Source: Neisseriaceae bacterium
GTDB taxonomy: Bacteria > Pseudomonadota > Gammaproteobacteria > Burkholderiales > Neisseriaceae
DNA length: 22,071 nucleotides
Reading direction: 5' to 3'
Assembly (NCBI GenBank): GCA_017989485.1
Contig: JAGNPU010000002.1
Span: 1-22,071, forward strand
Shown here: piece after piece, positions 1 to 7,079 of the stretch
Layout: every line of letters begins with the position of its first letter
Numbering within the stretch: the first letter of the stretch is position 1
Translations under genes and position numbers: made by a program
The notes under the pieces: model-generated
What the model saw: the letters and a program-made list of their open reading frames with translations, nothing else
Databases searched by the model: none
What the model was told of the DNA's origin: nothing

Positions 1-254
1 CCGATGTCGCGCTTGGCGTGACGCAGTTCGGCGGCGTTATAACCGCTGATTAAGGCACCATCCACCCACACCTCACCGCTGCTGGGCTGTTCCAACACGT
101 TAATCAGGCGCAACAGCGTGCTTTTACCGGCGCCGCTATAGCCCACCAGACCATAAATGTCGCCAGTGTCTATAGTGAGGTTCACCCCTTTTAAGGCCTC
201 AACGGCCTTGCCGTCTTGGCTAAAGGTCTTGCTGACATGCTTAAACTGAATCAT
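1..254 (-). CDS. metN: MetN-like methionine ABC transporter ATP-binding protein (C-terminus beyond window)
   Basis: The first 84 residues of an ABC ATPase are visible; the rest runs off the left edge. The Walker A motif reads GYSGAGKS, within GLVGYSGAGKSTLLRLIN. That wording is typical of MetN, the cytoplasmic ATPase of the MetNIQ D/L-methionine importer. The ATG at 254 has a clear Shine-Dalgarno (CGAGGAGC) 7-8 nt upstream. The permease (metI) and binding protein (metQ) would be expected downstream, outside the window. A TonB-C-domain gene lies upstream on the same strand, 185 nt away. The family as an ABC ATPase is certain; the methionine specificity is inferred from motif wording and cannot be confirmed without the C-terminal ACT-like domain. 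Confidence 0.75.
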   Translation of the reverse strand, partial: MIQFKHVSKTFSQDGKAVEALKGVNLTIDTGDIYGLVGYSGAGKSTLLRLINVLEQPSSGEVWVDGALISGYNAAELRHAKRDI

Positions 255-318
255 TGAGCAAAGCTCCTCGAAAGGCCCTTAAAGCCTTAAAGGCACGGCC
301 ACATGGCCATACCTCGTT

Positions 319-348
319 ATTGTTCTTAATCTAATACAACTGAATCAA
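319..348 (-). promoter_or_regulatory. Possible sigma-70 promoter for the metN-like gene
   Basis: On the minus strand, TTGATT (343-348) is followed after 18 nt by AACAAT (319-324), 65 nt upstream of the metN-like start. The match to consensus is moderate. I see no strong terminator between the TonB-like gene and this point, so readthrough is also possible. No riboswitch-like fold was recognised in the 185-nt leader. Confidence 0.3.
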
Positions 349-439
349 CCTTATTTAAACAGCGTACGGGGCTTTTAGGCAAGCAAATAAACCCGCATCA
401 ACGCAGATCGCCCTGAATGCGCCACGCCTTACCGGCCCC

Positions 440-880
440 TCACTCGGCTGCACACGCTTGTGCCGTTGGCTTGGTGCCCACCTCCATCCCGTCAGGCAAG
501 ACGAATTGAATAGAGAAGGTGTAAACAGAGGAGATGGCAACGCCGTCCTGGCTACGTGGGATAAAGCGATAGTGATTCCTGACCGTCCTGTAGGCAGACG
601 CATCCAAACGGGGATAACCACTGCTTTGCACCACCTTAACCGCTGAGGGCCGTCCATTCGCCTCAACCTGCACCCTTAAAGCCACCGTCCCCTGTTCCCG
701 GCAGGCCACCGAGCGTTGTGGGTAAGGCGGTGCCGGGTTATTCAAATGCCGACCAAAATGTATGACAGGCCCTTCGGTGGCCACCAAGCCCTGTTCGGCC
801 TGTGCCATCGTGCTCGTTGCGGCGGCCAGCAGCAAGCCCACCGCCACGCGAGCCCATCGACCTAGTTGATGCTCTGACAT
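440..880 (-). CDS. Exported TonB C-terminal-domain protein (energy transducer TonB family)
   Basis: This 146-residue protein has a cleavable-looking signal peptide (about residues 1-28, hydrophobic VGLLLAAATSTMAQA, cleavage after AQA). One TonB_C-type domain follows (about 48-130), with PPYPQRSVACREQGTVALR, then V.ANGRP..V.VVQSSGYP.LD and a final RFIP segment. Classical TonB has an uncleaved membrane anchor, a proline-rich spacer and then this domain. Here both anchor and spacer are missing, so the protein is probably free in the periplasm and not an ExbBD-driven transducer. Two cysteines (in VACRE and QACAAE) could form a disulfide. The start is supported by AAAGGAG 8 nt upstream. It follows the carbamoyl hydrolase gene by 58 nt with no visible terminator, so it may belong to that operon. 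Its role is unknown. Confidence 0.7.
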   Translation of the reverse strand: MSEHQLGRWARVAVGLLLAAATSTMAQAEQGLVATEGPVIHFGRHLNNPAPPYPQRSVACREQGTVALRVQVEANGRPSAVKVVQSSGYPRLDASAYRTVRNHYRFIPRSQDGVAISSVYTFSIQFVLPDGMEVGTKPTAQACAAE

Positions 881-938
881 TAAGCGACTCCTTTAGCCGT
901 TATTTTAGCACATCAACATGGGCAAACAGGCGCAACCT

Positions 939-2192
939 CTATGCTTCAGTACGCTCGCCTTCATTGGCCAGGCGCACCATGCTGTGGGCCAAGACGTCGG
1001 CGCCGGCGGCCGACCACTCGGGGGTAATGTCTTCGGCCTCATTGTGGCTAAGGCCGTCAATACAGGGGATGAAAATCATCGCCGTGGGGGCAATGTGGCT
1101 GAGGTGGCAGGAATCATGGCCGGCACCGGACACCATGTCCTCATGGGCGTAGCCTAAGGCCTGGGTGACCTCACGCACGACCTGAATGCAGTGGGGATGA
1201 AAGGCCAGCGGCGTAAACGACAGGATCGGCTTCACCGCCACGCTGAGGCGATGATCGGCGGCAATCTTGGCCATGAGCTGGGCCACTTCGCCATCAATAC
1301 GTTCTAAAGCCTCGGCTCTGGGGTGACGCACTTCTAGGGTAAACCACGCCGAAGCGGGTATCACGTTGGGCGAACCAGGGCCTAGCTTGGTCACGCCCAC
1401 GGTCACGCGGCCACCGGCGTCGACTTCGCCCATGCCGAGCTGGTTGAGCGCCACCATGGCATGGGCCATGCCTAAGCCGGCGTCCTGGCGCATGTCCATG
1501 GGTGTGGTGCCCGCGTGTGAGGCCAGGCCGGTAAACGCGACTTCATACCATTTTTGGCCGAGCGCACCCGTGACCACGCCAATGGTGTTGCCGTGATTTT
1601 CCAAAATGGGCCCTTGCTCAATGTGCACCTCTAAGGCGGCATGGATTTGATATTGGCTAAAGTCGTCTTGGCCGACATAGCCGATGCGCTCAAGCTCGGC
1701 GCCCACGCTCAGGCCATCACGATCGGTTCGGGCCAAGGCTTCGGCCAGGGTCATCTTGCCGGTAAACACGGCAGCGCCCATCATGGCAGGAGCAAAGCGT
1801 GCGCCCTCTTCATTGGTCCACATGACCAGGTCTATCGGCCTTAAGGTCTCTATGTTCTGATCGTTGAGCGACAGCAATACCTCTAGCCCCGCCAAAACCC
1901 CATAAATGCCATCAAACCGACCGCCCTTAGGCTGGGAGTCACCGTGAGAGCCCATGAGCACCGGGGCCAGATCCGGCTGGCGGCCGTCACGGCGCACAAA
2001 AATATTGCCGATGGCGTCTATTTTGACGCCAAAGCCGGCGGCACCCGCCTTGTGCCTAAACAGGTCGCGGGCTATTTTGTCTAAGTCGCTCAGAGCCAGC
2101 CGAGTCACGCCGCCGTTGGCGGTCTTGCCGATTTGGGCAAACTCATCCAGCAAGTCATTGAGGCGCTGGGCATTGATGGTGATTGGGCTCAT
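939..2192 (-). CDS. atcC: M20-family N-carbamoyl-L-amino-acid hydrolase (probable N-carbamoyl-L-cysteine hydrolase)
   Basis: This 417-residue cytoplasmic metalloenzyme belongs to the hydantoinase/carbamoylase amidase family, which includes beta-ureidopropionase, allantoate amidohydrolase and AtcC. The binuclear metal site is visible: H83 in GSHGDSQPKGGRFDG, D94, the E128-E129 pair in WTNEEG, H190 in LEVHIEQGP and H383 in GLSHNEAED. The dimerisation-lid segment with H226 (GLASHAGTTPMD) is also intact. Length and motif order are normal for the family. Its ATG overlaps the stop of the ATC-hydrolase gene as ATGA, implying translational coupling. In Pseudomonas, ATC hydrolase makes N-carbamoyl-L-cysteine and this second enzyme splits it to L-cysteine, CO2 and ammonia. 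Family assignment is firm; the carbamoyl-cysteine specificity rests on the neighbour. Confidence 0.8.
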   Translation of the reverse strand: MSPITINAQRLNDLLDEFAQIGKTANGGVTRLALSDLDKIARDLFRHKAGAAGFGVKIDAIGNIFVRRDGRQPDLAPVLMGSHGDSQPKGGRFDGIYGVLAGLEVLLSLNDQNIETLRPIDLVMWTNEEGARFAPAMMGAAVFTGKMTLAEALARTDRDGLSVGAELERIGYVGQDDFSQYQIHAALEVHIEQGPILENHGNTIGVVTGALGQKWYEVAFTGLASHAGTTPMDMRQDAGLGMAHAMVALNQLGMGEVDAGGRVTVGVTKLGPGSPNVIPASAWFTLEVRHPRAEALERIDGEVAQLMAKIAADHRLSVAVKPILSFTPLAFHPHCIQVVREVTQALGYAHEDMVSGAGHDSCHLSHIAPTAMIFIPCIDGLSHNEAEDITPEWSAAGADVLAHSMVRLANEGERTEA

Positions 2193-2677
2193 GGTGTTTT
2201 CTTCTCTGTGTGTAAGGCGTAGCGAAAATCACAAAACCCATCGCCGTTCATCACCGTATGCGGCCGCGTCAGCTTGACGTGGGGGGCATAGCCTTCAATA
2301 AACTTGCTGTCGCGGTTGCAGGACAATAAAAAGCCGATCTCGCCCAGGCCCATTTCATGGTACATCTCGGCATAGCGGCAGCGTTTGACGTCGTAGTCAT
2401 AGCGCTCGTGGTTGTTGTTCAAGACCTCAATCTCTAAGGCATCGTCTTTTTCCCACAGGTATTGCAGGGCCACAAAGCTTTCCACGCTGGTGCCGTTAGG
2501 CTCTTTGGCGGCAAACGCCTTGCCGGCCGACACCGCGGCGTCGGTAATGGCTTCTTCAATTATGGCCTGGGCTTTTTCTATCCCAAACTCACGCTTCATG
2601 ATGTCGTAAATCGGCTTAATGATTTCCGCCTCAATTTTACGCTGTTGCAAAATACCAATTTCGGTAAATTCATTCAT
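2189..2677 (-). CDS. atcB: L-2-amino-thiazoline-4-carboxylic acid hydrolase family protein
   Basis: This 162-residue protein resembles the ATC hydrolase family, which opens the thiazoline ring of 2-aminothiazoline-4-carboxylate to give a carbamoyl-cysteine. Recognisable features are an N-terminal helical region, the segment around KRCRYAEMYHEMGLGE, LLSCNRDSKFIEGY, LTRPHTVM and a closing GDGFCDFRYAL. Three cysteines (C100, C120, C149) lie in these conserved-looking segments; C149 in FCDFRY is a good catalytic or structural candidate. I chose the ATG at 2677, because AAGGA lies 8 nt upstream of it. The ATG at 2686 abuts that same AAGG sequence and would have no usable ribosome site. The gene lies 45 nt after the transporter gene and overlaps the carbamoyl hydrolase by 4 nt, supporting one operon. 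The family call is from memory of conserved segments. Confidence 0.75.
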   Translation of the reverse strand: MNEFTEIGILQQRKIEAEIIKPIYDIMKREFGIEKAQAIIEEAITDAAVSAGKAFAAKEPNGTSVESFVALQYLWEKDDALEIEVLNNNHERYDYDVKRCRYAEMYHEMGLGEIGFLLSCNRDSKFIEGYAPHVKLTRPHTVMNGDGFCDFRYALHTEKKTP

Positions 2678-2722
2678 GCTGTTCATCCTTACTCAAAGCC
2701 GATGCCACCGATGGTCATCGTC

Positions 2723-5086
2723 TTAAATACTATAGTCTTCTGGCGCCTTATGATCAATAAAGCGGCGCAGGCGTGGGTCGGCGTTTTGACGCAGTGCCTC
2801 AGGCGTTTGGTCGTACACGATTTCGCCCTCGGCCATAAACACAATGCGGTCGGAGACGTTAAAGGCAAAGCGCATTTCGTGGGTCACGATGATCATGGTC
2901 ATGCCCTCTTTGGCCAAGCCTTCCATCACGCTCAAGACCTCATTCACCAGCTCAGGGTCCAGCGCCGACGTTGGCTCATCAAACAGCATGATGTTGGGCT
3001 GCATCACCAAAGCACGGGCAATGGCCACGCGTTGCTGTTGGCCACCGGACAGCTGGTGCGGGTATTTATGCGCATGGCGCAAGAGGCCGACCTTGTCCAG
3101 CATCGCCAAGGCCAATAAGCGCACCTGCTCGGCCGGCTGCTGATGATACTCTGGTGCCAGCATCAGGTTTGCCAACACGGTTTTGTGGGGAAACAGATTA
3201 TAACTTTGAAACACCATGCCCAGGTGCACAATCCGCGCCTGCGCGTCGCGACTTGGGGCTTTGCCGTCAATAAACAGGCTGCCTTCTAACCACACCTCAC
3301 CCTGATCCAAGGTTTCAAGCCCATTCATGCTGCGAATCAGCGTGGTCTTGCCCGAGCCAGACGGCCCGATAATGGACACCACCTCCCCCCACTGCACGGC
3401 CAAATCAATGCCTTTGAGCACCGGCACGCCGCCAAAGGCTTTGCTTGCCCCCTTAATGCTCAACGCCTCCTTACCCTGTTTGGCCGCCTTGAGCGCACCG
3501 TATTGGGTTAAGGTGTCATGGTCGAGCTGCACGGTTTCTTCCGTGGTGTTGGCCGTGCGTAAAGACACGTCTAGACGGTGCTCTACCTTGCCCAGCACCC
3601 AGGTCACCAGGCTCACAATCAAAACATAATAAAACGCCACCGCCAACAGGGTTTCCATCACCAAGAAGTTGCGGGTATACAGCTGCTGGCCCACCAATAA
3701 AATTTCGGTGAGGGAAATCACCGACACCAGCGAGGTCAGCTTCACAATGGTGACGTACTGATTGGTCAGCGGGGGCAGTGCCACCTTCAGCGCCTGCGGC
3801 ATCACAATTTGTTTTTGGATGCCCCAAAACCCCAAGCCTAAAGCCTTGCCTGCCTCATACTGCCCCTTAGGAATGGCCTGTAAGGCACCCCGATGAATTT
3901 CCGCCATATAGGCCGATTCACTCAGCACCAGGGCGATGAGCCCGGCCATAAAGGCGTTCGACAGCACCACCGAGCTGGCCGGCCAAAACTGCGGCAGGTT
4001 GTAAATAAAGATCAACAACACCAGCAGCGGCAGGCTGCGGAACAGCCAGATATACAGGCCGGCCGCACGGTTGAGCACGCGGTACTGCGACTGATTGCCC
4101 AAGGCCAGCAAAAACCCCACCACCACGGCCAAAAACCAGGTCAGGGTGCTTAATTGCAAGACCGTCACCCCGGCCTGCCAAAAATCGGTGTTGTACAATA
4201 AACCGCCCAAATACGCCCAGTTAAAGCCTTTATGGCCCTCTACCGGCGCCAGGGCATTGGCCAAATCATTGGCCTTGAGCAACTCATCATTGGGGAAGGC
4301 CAGATTGTATTTTTTCAGCAAGGCATCGTATTCACCAGTAGCCTTAACGGTTTGGATGGCGTCGGCCACCAGGGCCTTCATCTCGCTGTTTTGCTTGGTA
4401 AAGGCCAGGCCAATCAACACCGGAGACAGCTGTGTCTGGGTGCTGATTTTCAGACGGTCACCCAATTGATTCATCACCATTTGGGCCACGGCCGCATCTT
4501 CATACTGCACGTCGACGCCTTTGGACAGCAATGCCTGAGCGGCTTCTGGGGCGCTGGGGTATTCTTTGACCACAATCGGCTTAAGGCCCTTGGGGGCGCA
4601 ATAGTCAGCCGACACCTGATTGACGGTGGGGATCCACGCCGCGCCCTTCATCGAGGACATGCTTTTGCCACACAGGTCTTCTAGGGTTTGTGGGGCGAAG
4701 TCATCATCGCCGCGCACCACCAAAACGCCGCCGGTTTGCAAATAGGGCAAAAAATCCACCTGCTTGGCGCGTTGCGGATTCACGTACAGCGCCGAGGCCA
4801 CCACATCGTAATGACCGGCATTCAAGCCAATGATGATGTTTTCTATCCGGGTGTCTTTGAATTCGGCCTTGCCCCCTAAGGCCTGGGCGATCAGGCGCAT
4901 GAAATCAGGGTCAAAGCCGCTGGCTTGGCCCTGATCCAAATAGGCATAGGGCGCATAGGTTAAATCGATGCCGACGTTAAGGGTGTCGTTTTTCAAAGGG
5001 CTGGCGGCCAGGGCCGGCAGCCCAAACAATAAGGCCGCCGCAACCGGCAGCCAAGACAAGCGTTTGTTTATAAATGTTGATGGCAT
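2723..5086 (-). CDS. Three-domain amino-acid ABC importer: binding protein, permease and ATPase in one chain
   Basis: A single 787-residue open frame carries a complete polar-amino-acid importer half. Order: signal peptide (1-28, ending LPALAA); family-3 solute-binding domain (about 32-262), with R106 in the NPQRA segment where the alpha-carboxylate is usually bound; HisM/GlnP-type permease (about 301-507) with the EAA loop [21 protein letters not shown]; linker; GlnQ-type ATPase (about 541-770) with Walker A GPSGSGKT (574-581), signature LSGGQQQ, Walker B IMLFDEP and H-loop THE. A homodimer would be a full transporter with two tethered binding domains. The longest frame starts at 5170, but starting at 5086 gives a clean signal peptide. 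No strong Shine-Dalgarno precedes either start, so the start is uncertain. Context with ATC and carbamoyl-cysteine hydrolases suggests a thiazoline or cysteine-like substrate; this is inference. Confidence 0.88.
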   Translation of the reverse strand: MPSTFINKRLSWLPVAAALLFGLPALAASPLKNDTLNVGIDLTYAPYAYLDQGQASGFDPDFMRLIAQALGGKAEFKDTRIENIIIGLNAGHYDVVASALYVNPQRAKQVDFLPYLQTGGVLVVRGDDDFAPQTLEDLCGKSMSSMKGAAWIPTVNQVSADYCAPKGLKPIVVKEYPSAPEAAQALLSKGVDVQYEDAAVAQMVMNQLGDRLKISTQTQLSPVLIGLAFTKQNSEMKALVADAIQTVKATGEYDALLKKYNLAFPNDELLKANDLANALAPVEGHKGFNWAYLGGLLYNTDFWQAGVTVLQLSTLTWFLAVVVGFLLALGNQSQYRVLNRAAGLYIWLFRSLPLLVLLIFIYNLPQFWPASSVVLSNAFMAGLIALVLSESAYMAEIHRGALQAIPKGQYEAGKALGLGFWGIQKQIVMPQALKVALPPLTNQYVTIVKLTSLVSVISLTEILLVGQQLYTRNFLVMETLLAVAFYYVLIVSLVTWVLGKVEHRLDVSLRTANTTEETVQLDHDTLTQYGALKAAKQGKEALSIKGASKAFGGVPVLKGIDLAVQWGEVVSIIGPSGSGKTTLIRSMNGLETLDQGEVWLEGSLFIDGKAPSRDAQARIVHLGMVFQSYNLFPHKTVLANLMLAPEYHQQPAEQVRLLALAMLDKVGLLRHAHKYPHQLSGGQQQRVAIARALVMQPNIMLFDEPTSALDPELVNEVLSVMEGLAKEGMTMIIVTHEMRFAFNVSDRIVFMAEGEIVYDQTPEALRQNADPRLRRFIDHKAPEDYSI

Positions 5087-5160
5087 AATTAAAGCTTTGG
5101 GGCGTTGAAGGGGGATCGTCATCATGCCTAAGCACAGCCTAAAACACCAATACTTAGCGG

Positions 5161-5198
5161 CTATATCCATATAGTTGTTGGTTATAAGCCGGAATCAA
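5161..5198 (-). promoter_or_regulatory. Possible promoter with overlapping palindrome upstream of the importer operon
   Basis: The minus strand carries TTGATT (5193-5198) with A/T-rich TATA-like sequence 17-19 nt downstream. That sequence is part of a perfect dyad, CTATATCCATATAG (5161-5174). The dyad at the -10 position could be an operator for a repressor. The region lies between the tsdA terminator and the importer gene, so an operon promoter is expected here. The assignment of individual elements is weak. Confidence 0.3.
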
Positions 5199-5224
5199 AC
5201 CCGACACACGCCTTTGATCGCCCA

Positions 5225-5251
5225 TAAAAAACGAGCCCCTTAGGGCTCGTT
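5225..5251 (-). terminator. Intrinsic terminator downstream of tsdA
   Basis: The 9-bp perfect arms AACGAGCCC (5230-5238) and GGGCTCGTT (5243-5251) enclose a 4-nt loop. On the minus strand they are followed by a run of six T. It lies 25 nt past the cytochrome stop codon and separates the cytochrome operon from the importer operon. Confidence 0.88.
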
Positions 5252-5276
5252 GGCGATGATCAGAAGCTGCGCTGGG

Positions 5277-6200
5277 CTATTTGCCCCAGTTTTCAAACGT
5301 GGCGGGCTTAGACCCCATGATGTGACCATTCACTTCGGTGCCGTACACGGAATCCTTGGTGTCATGGTATTTCTTGCGGGTTTCGGCCAGGTCGCCGGTA
5401 AAGCGAGGATCTTGTGGACGCTCATGCGAGTTCATGAAGTAAGCCACGTCATAAGCCTCTTGTGCGCCTATGCTTTCGCCCTGGCTCAGCGGCATATTGT
5501 AGCGAATAAACGCCGCCGCATTTTTCATTTGGTGCATCCCAGCCCCCCAGTTATAGGAATCAGGCCCCCACAACGGTGGGAAGTTATACTTGCCATCGAC
5601 TTTTTGGCCTTGCCCATCAGGGCCGTGGCACACGGCGCATTTTTGTTCGTACACGACGGCACCGCGTTTTAAATCAGGCGGCTCAGGCGCATCGTATTTC
5701 TTAAAGCCCGCCCCTTCGATCTTGGTGGCCACCGGCGCGCCTTTGGCCATCCAAAACGCAAACGACTCTAAGGCAATCAGCTCTTTACTGCCTAAAGGGG
5801 GCTTGGTGCCGTTCATGCTGTACATGAAACACCCTTGGATGCGCTCGGACAGGGTATTCACATGGCCATTTTTGGCGCGGTATTGCGGATAGGCCACTTG
5901 CGCGCCCCACAAAGGGGCCGCATTGTGCTGACGGCCGTTGTCAATGTGGCAGTTACGGCAGCTTAAGCCATTGCCAGAGAATTCCGGCGCGTAGCGTGGG
6001 GTGTCTGCGAAAATGTCGCGGCCCAGCTTCACCACCTTGCCAAACTCATCGTCGGGGATTTCGGATTCTTCTGGCGGGGTAAAGGTCACCAGCTTCGCCT
6101 TGGCTTCTGCTTCAACCTGTGCGGCTTTTTCGGCTTCGTCATCACCACAGGCGCTCAACAACAGGGCGGCCGCCAATAAGGGCCATAATAATGGTTTCAT
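5277..6200 (-). CDS. tsdA: Dihaem cytochrome c, thiosulfate dehydrogenase TsdA type, predicted lipoprotein
   Basis: This 307-residue exported protein has two haem c sites: CRNCH (81-85) in SGNGLSCRNCHIDNG, and CAVCH (188-192) in EQKCAVCHGPDGQG. TsdA oxidises thiosulfate to tetrathionate, or the reverse, at a haem with unusual His/Cys ligation. C124 in ERIQGCFMYSMNG sits where the cysteine ligand is expected, and methionines (M222, M236) are candidates for the second haem. The N-terminus ends in a lipobox (LLSAC, C18), followed by acidic residues (GDDEAE). It would therefore be a lipid-anchored periplasmic enzyme, whereas the TsdA proteins I recall are soluble. AGGAG, overlapping the upstream stop codon, serves the ATG at 6200. 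It forms an operon with the c4-like cytochrome 9 nt upstream. A different diheme cytochrome activity cannot be excluded. Confidence 0.78.
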   Translation of the reverse strand: MKPLLWPLLAAALLLSACGDDEAEKAAQVEAEAKAKLVTFTPPEESEIPDDEFGKVVKLGRDIFADTPRYAPEFSGNGLSCRNCHIDNGRQHNAAPLWGAQVAYPQYRAKNGHVNTLSERIQGCFMYSMNGTKPPLGSKELIALESFAFWMAKGAPVATKIEGAGFKKYDAPEPPDLKRGAVVYEQKCAVCHGPDGQGQKVDGKYNFPPLWGPDSYNWGAGMHQMKNAAAFIRYNMPLSQGESIGAQEAYDVAYFMNSHERPQDPRFTGDLAETRKKYHDTKDSVYGTEVNGHIMGSKPATFENWGK

Positions 6201-6209
6201 GTTTTTCTC

Positions 6210-6863
6210 CTAGTTCTTGGTCGCATTTTGCGCGCCAAACCACTGCGCCACAGAATCAATGTCTTCACGGCTTAGCTTGCTGGCAATTTGTCGCATCAAC
6301 CCAATGGGGTCGTTGTCGCGCGCCCCATTTTTCCAAGCGTTTAACTGGTTGGCGATGTAGACTGCCCCCTGCCCTGAAATGGCAGGGAAAGACGCGCCCA
6401 CGCCGCCGCCGTTAAAGGCATGGCATTGGATACAGGCCGGTATATTGGCTTCCCAACGGCCACGTAAGGCCAGGCGCGCGCCCACGCTTTCGTCCGCCAT
6501 CGGCAGGCTTTGCTTGATTTTGCGTTCCGGCAACGGCAGGCCACTGAGGTATTTAGACACGGCCTCCATCTCGGCCTGGCTTAAAGCCTTGGCAATGGGC
6601 TTCATCTGCACGTGCAGGCGTCGGCCTGAGGCAAAGTCTTTGATTTGCTTTTCAATATAGCCGGCATGCAGCCCTGCCAACCTAGGGGTCCCAATAGACA
6701 ATACGCCGCCACCATCGACCGCATGACAGGCATTACACGCATCGGCACCACGGCCGTTGCCCTTGTTAAAAATGTGTTCGCCGCTGAGCTCTGCCAAGGC
6801 CACGCCTGGCAACAGCAAAGACAAACAGCCGACCAATAGGCTCATTTTGATATGGTTAAACAT
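6210..6863 (-). CDS. tsdB: Dihaem cytochrome c4-like protein, probable electron acceptor TsdB
   Basis: This 217-residue protein has a Sec signal peptide (1-24, ending VALA) and two tandem cytochrome c domains with haem sites CNACH (43-47) and CIQCH (144-148). Methionines M87 and M190 are placed as likely axial ligands. The paired domains with GGG loops after each CxxCH resemble cytochrome c4. In several sulfur oxidisers a c4-like protein named TsdB lies directly upstream of, or is fused to, TsdA and passes thiosulfate electrons to the respiratory chain. The spacing to tsdA is 9 nt, so the two are co-transcribed. The start at 6863 has GGAG 6-7 nt upstream. The cytochrome call is firm; the TsdB name depends on the neighbour. 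Confidence 0.75.
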   Translation of the reverse strand: MFNHIKMSLLVGCLSLLLPGVALAELSGEHIFNKGNGRGADACNACHAVDGGGVLSIGTPRLAGLHAGYIEKQIKDFASGRRLHVQMKPIAKALSQAEMEAVSKYLSGLPLPERKIKQSLPMADESVGARLALRGRWEANIPACIQCHAFNGGGVGASFPAISGQGAVYIANQLNAWKNGARDNDPIGLMRQIASKLSREDIDSVAQWFGAQNATKN

Positions 6864-6880
6864 GTGTGCTCCAACGATGT

Positions 6881-6915
6881 TTAAACCGCCCCGACGTTAA
6901 GGCTGGGCGGTTTAA
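6881..6915. repeat. Perfect 11-bp inverted repeat in the tsdBA leader
   Basis: TTAAACCGCCC (6881-6891) and GGGCGGTTTAA (6905-6915) flank a 13-nt loop. The nearer edge is 17 nt from the tsdB start codon and adjacent to its ribosome site. No T-run follows on either strand, so it is not an intrinsic terminator. It could be an operator dyad or an mRNA hairpin controlling translation or stability. Confidence 0.6.
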
Positions 6916-7023
6916 CCTTAGTTTCTTGATTAAGCCGTATTTTCTCACATCCCCCCGAAGGGATATATTGTGGCATCCCACATAAATCGCGCACGGCTGA
7001 CTCAGCCCTCATCGGCCACCGGC

Positions 7024-7079
7024 ATAAAAAAACGAGCCCAATCGGCTCGTTATCACCCCCTTACGGGGCCCCAAGGGGG
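7024..7079 (-). terminator. Tandem hairpins and intrinsic terminator downstream of the lipoprotein gene
   Basis: Immediately after the lipoprotein stop is a CCCCCTT/AAGGGGG dyad (7056-7062 with 7073-7079). A second hairpin, AACGAGCC/GGCTCGTT (7031-7038 with 7044-7051), follows. On the minus strand it ends in at least seven T. The second hairpin is a typical intrinsic terminator. Its arm resembles the tsdA terminator at 5230, but the loops differ. Confidence 0.85.

Noticed and set aside
2462..3118. 218-codon plus-strand frame over atcB and the importer
   Set aside because: It runs antisense to two well-supported genes. The His/Gln-rich translation is typical of shadow frames.
5087..5170. 28-residue N-terminal extension of the fused importer (open frame begins at 5170)
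   Set aside because: The extension would bury a perfect signal peptide inside the protein. The start at 5086 is preferred, although neither start has a strong ribosome site.
6940..6990. FNR-like or CRP-like site upstream of tsdB
   Set aside because: Only a single ATCAA half-site is present and the paired half does not match, so no such site is claimed.
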